From the NCBI GenBank assembly GCA_046349935.1, contig JAXMBK010000010.1:310001-374000 (forward strand): 64,000 nucleotides of DNA, given 5' to 3'. Origin of the DNA: CAIXSC01 sp046349935. GTDB taxonomy: Bacteria; Planctomycetota; Planctomycetia; Pirellulales; Pirellulaceae. The position numbers and the translations under genes are program-made. Within the stretch, counting starts at the first letter, position 1. Each line of letters begins with the position of its first letter. Shown piece after piece: positions 63,833 to 64,000 of the stretch. The notes under the pieces are model-generated. The model worked only from the letters and a program-made list of their open reading frames with translations, was not told where the DNA came from and searched no databases.

Positions 63833-64000
63833 CTACACCGAGTGCTCTTTGCACTCTTCGGCCCAGTCGCGAACGACCTGGCGGGCGTCGAGCCGCGGCA
63901 TGACGTGGGGGCGGCGAGCCAGCAGGTGTTTCTGAGCTTCGGCGGGGGACATGCCGCGGTGAGCGATCAGCCAGCACATGACGACGGTCGCGCTGCGGGC
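63833..64000 (-). CDS. Dual-specificity protein phosphatase, C-terminal end (cut by window edge)
   Basis: The last 55 codons of a minus-strand gene. They read ARSATVVMCWLIAHRGMSPAEAQKHLLARR, then PHVMPRLDARQVVRDWAEECKEHSV and TAG at 63833-63835. RSATVV is the end of the HCxxGxxRS phosphate-binding loop of dual-specificity phosphatases, and the following helix is typical of the fold. The catalytic Cys lies outside the window. Family role: dephosphorylation of Ser/Thr/Tyr residues. It would be transcribed towards the cytochrome gene. Confidence 0.75.
   Translation of the reverse strand, partial: ARSATVVMCWLIAHRGMSPAEAQKHLLARRPHVMPRLDARQVVRDWAEECKEHSV

Overview
The window is a GC-rich, gene-dense chromosomal segment that looks planctomycetal (Planctomycetota, probably class Planctomycetia). 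The assignment rests on gene content: a PVC-type heme-binding HEAT protein, secreted PQQ-like and YVTN-like beta-propeller cytochromes, a planctomycete-style 80-residue-plus fragment overlapping an ABC-2 permease, a dual-purpose phosphatase/sigma regulator, a large disordered membrane protein and a reduced Tad locus. I saw no rRNA, tRNA, CRISPR array, prophage or IS transposase. Both ends cut genes.

Layout. 1-3.1 kb (minus): ABC exporter (ATPase plus ABC-2 permease) and a cut conserved gene. 3.3-11.7 kb: folC, a small secreted protein, ftsH (minus), dxr overlapping rseP, and a STAS protein. 11.8-18.4 kb: a 1255-aa disordered membrane protein (minus) and a secreted TPR/thioredoxin-fold protein. 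18.5-24.6 kb: a compact Tad (Flp pilus) operon with ATPase, two pilin-like peptides, prepilin peptidase and three TadE/TadG-like proteins. 24.9-39.5 kb: mostly secreted enzymes and cytochromes (nitrilase, heme-binding HEAT protein, diheme propeller protein, alpha/beta-hydrolase, PQQ-like propeller), with pepT, a PolB-like exonuclease and a Ser/Thr kinase. 39.7-45.7 kb: an asymmetric two-subunit ABC exporter, an SDR lacking its catalytic lysine, an unknown gene and ogt. 45.8-50.9 kb: a giant TPR protein with an embedded C39-like peptidase. 50.9-55.1 kb: two micro-proteins, a cupin dioxygenase, a Gfo/Idh/MocA protein, a ModE-like HTH protein, a poly-glycine membrane protein and a TiaS-like protein. 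55.1-60.1 kb (minus): a three-gene operon of a PP2C phosphatase fused to an ECF-like sigma factor, a single-pass membrane protein and a caspase-like lipoprotein. 60.5-64 kb: a secreted helical protein, a second diheme propeller protein and the end of a dual-specificity phosphatase.

Two things stand out. First, the 55.1-60.1 kb operon has the parts for a self-contained signalling system: a phosphatase-sigma fusion, a candidate membrane partner and a lipoprotein with a His/Cys caspase-type dyad. It is the best candidate here for an undescribed system. Second, at least four families of dispersed hairpin elements sit directly at gene ends, and in ten cases the element's own bases supply the stop codon of the gene. 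At two loci the element and the 3' end of the neighbouring gene have been amplified together into tandem arrays (169-bp unit x4; about 86-bp unit x4). Most long antisense ORFs in the window are shadows of the high GC content, and several short ones are translations of these elements.
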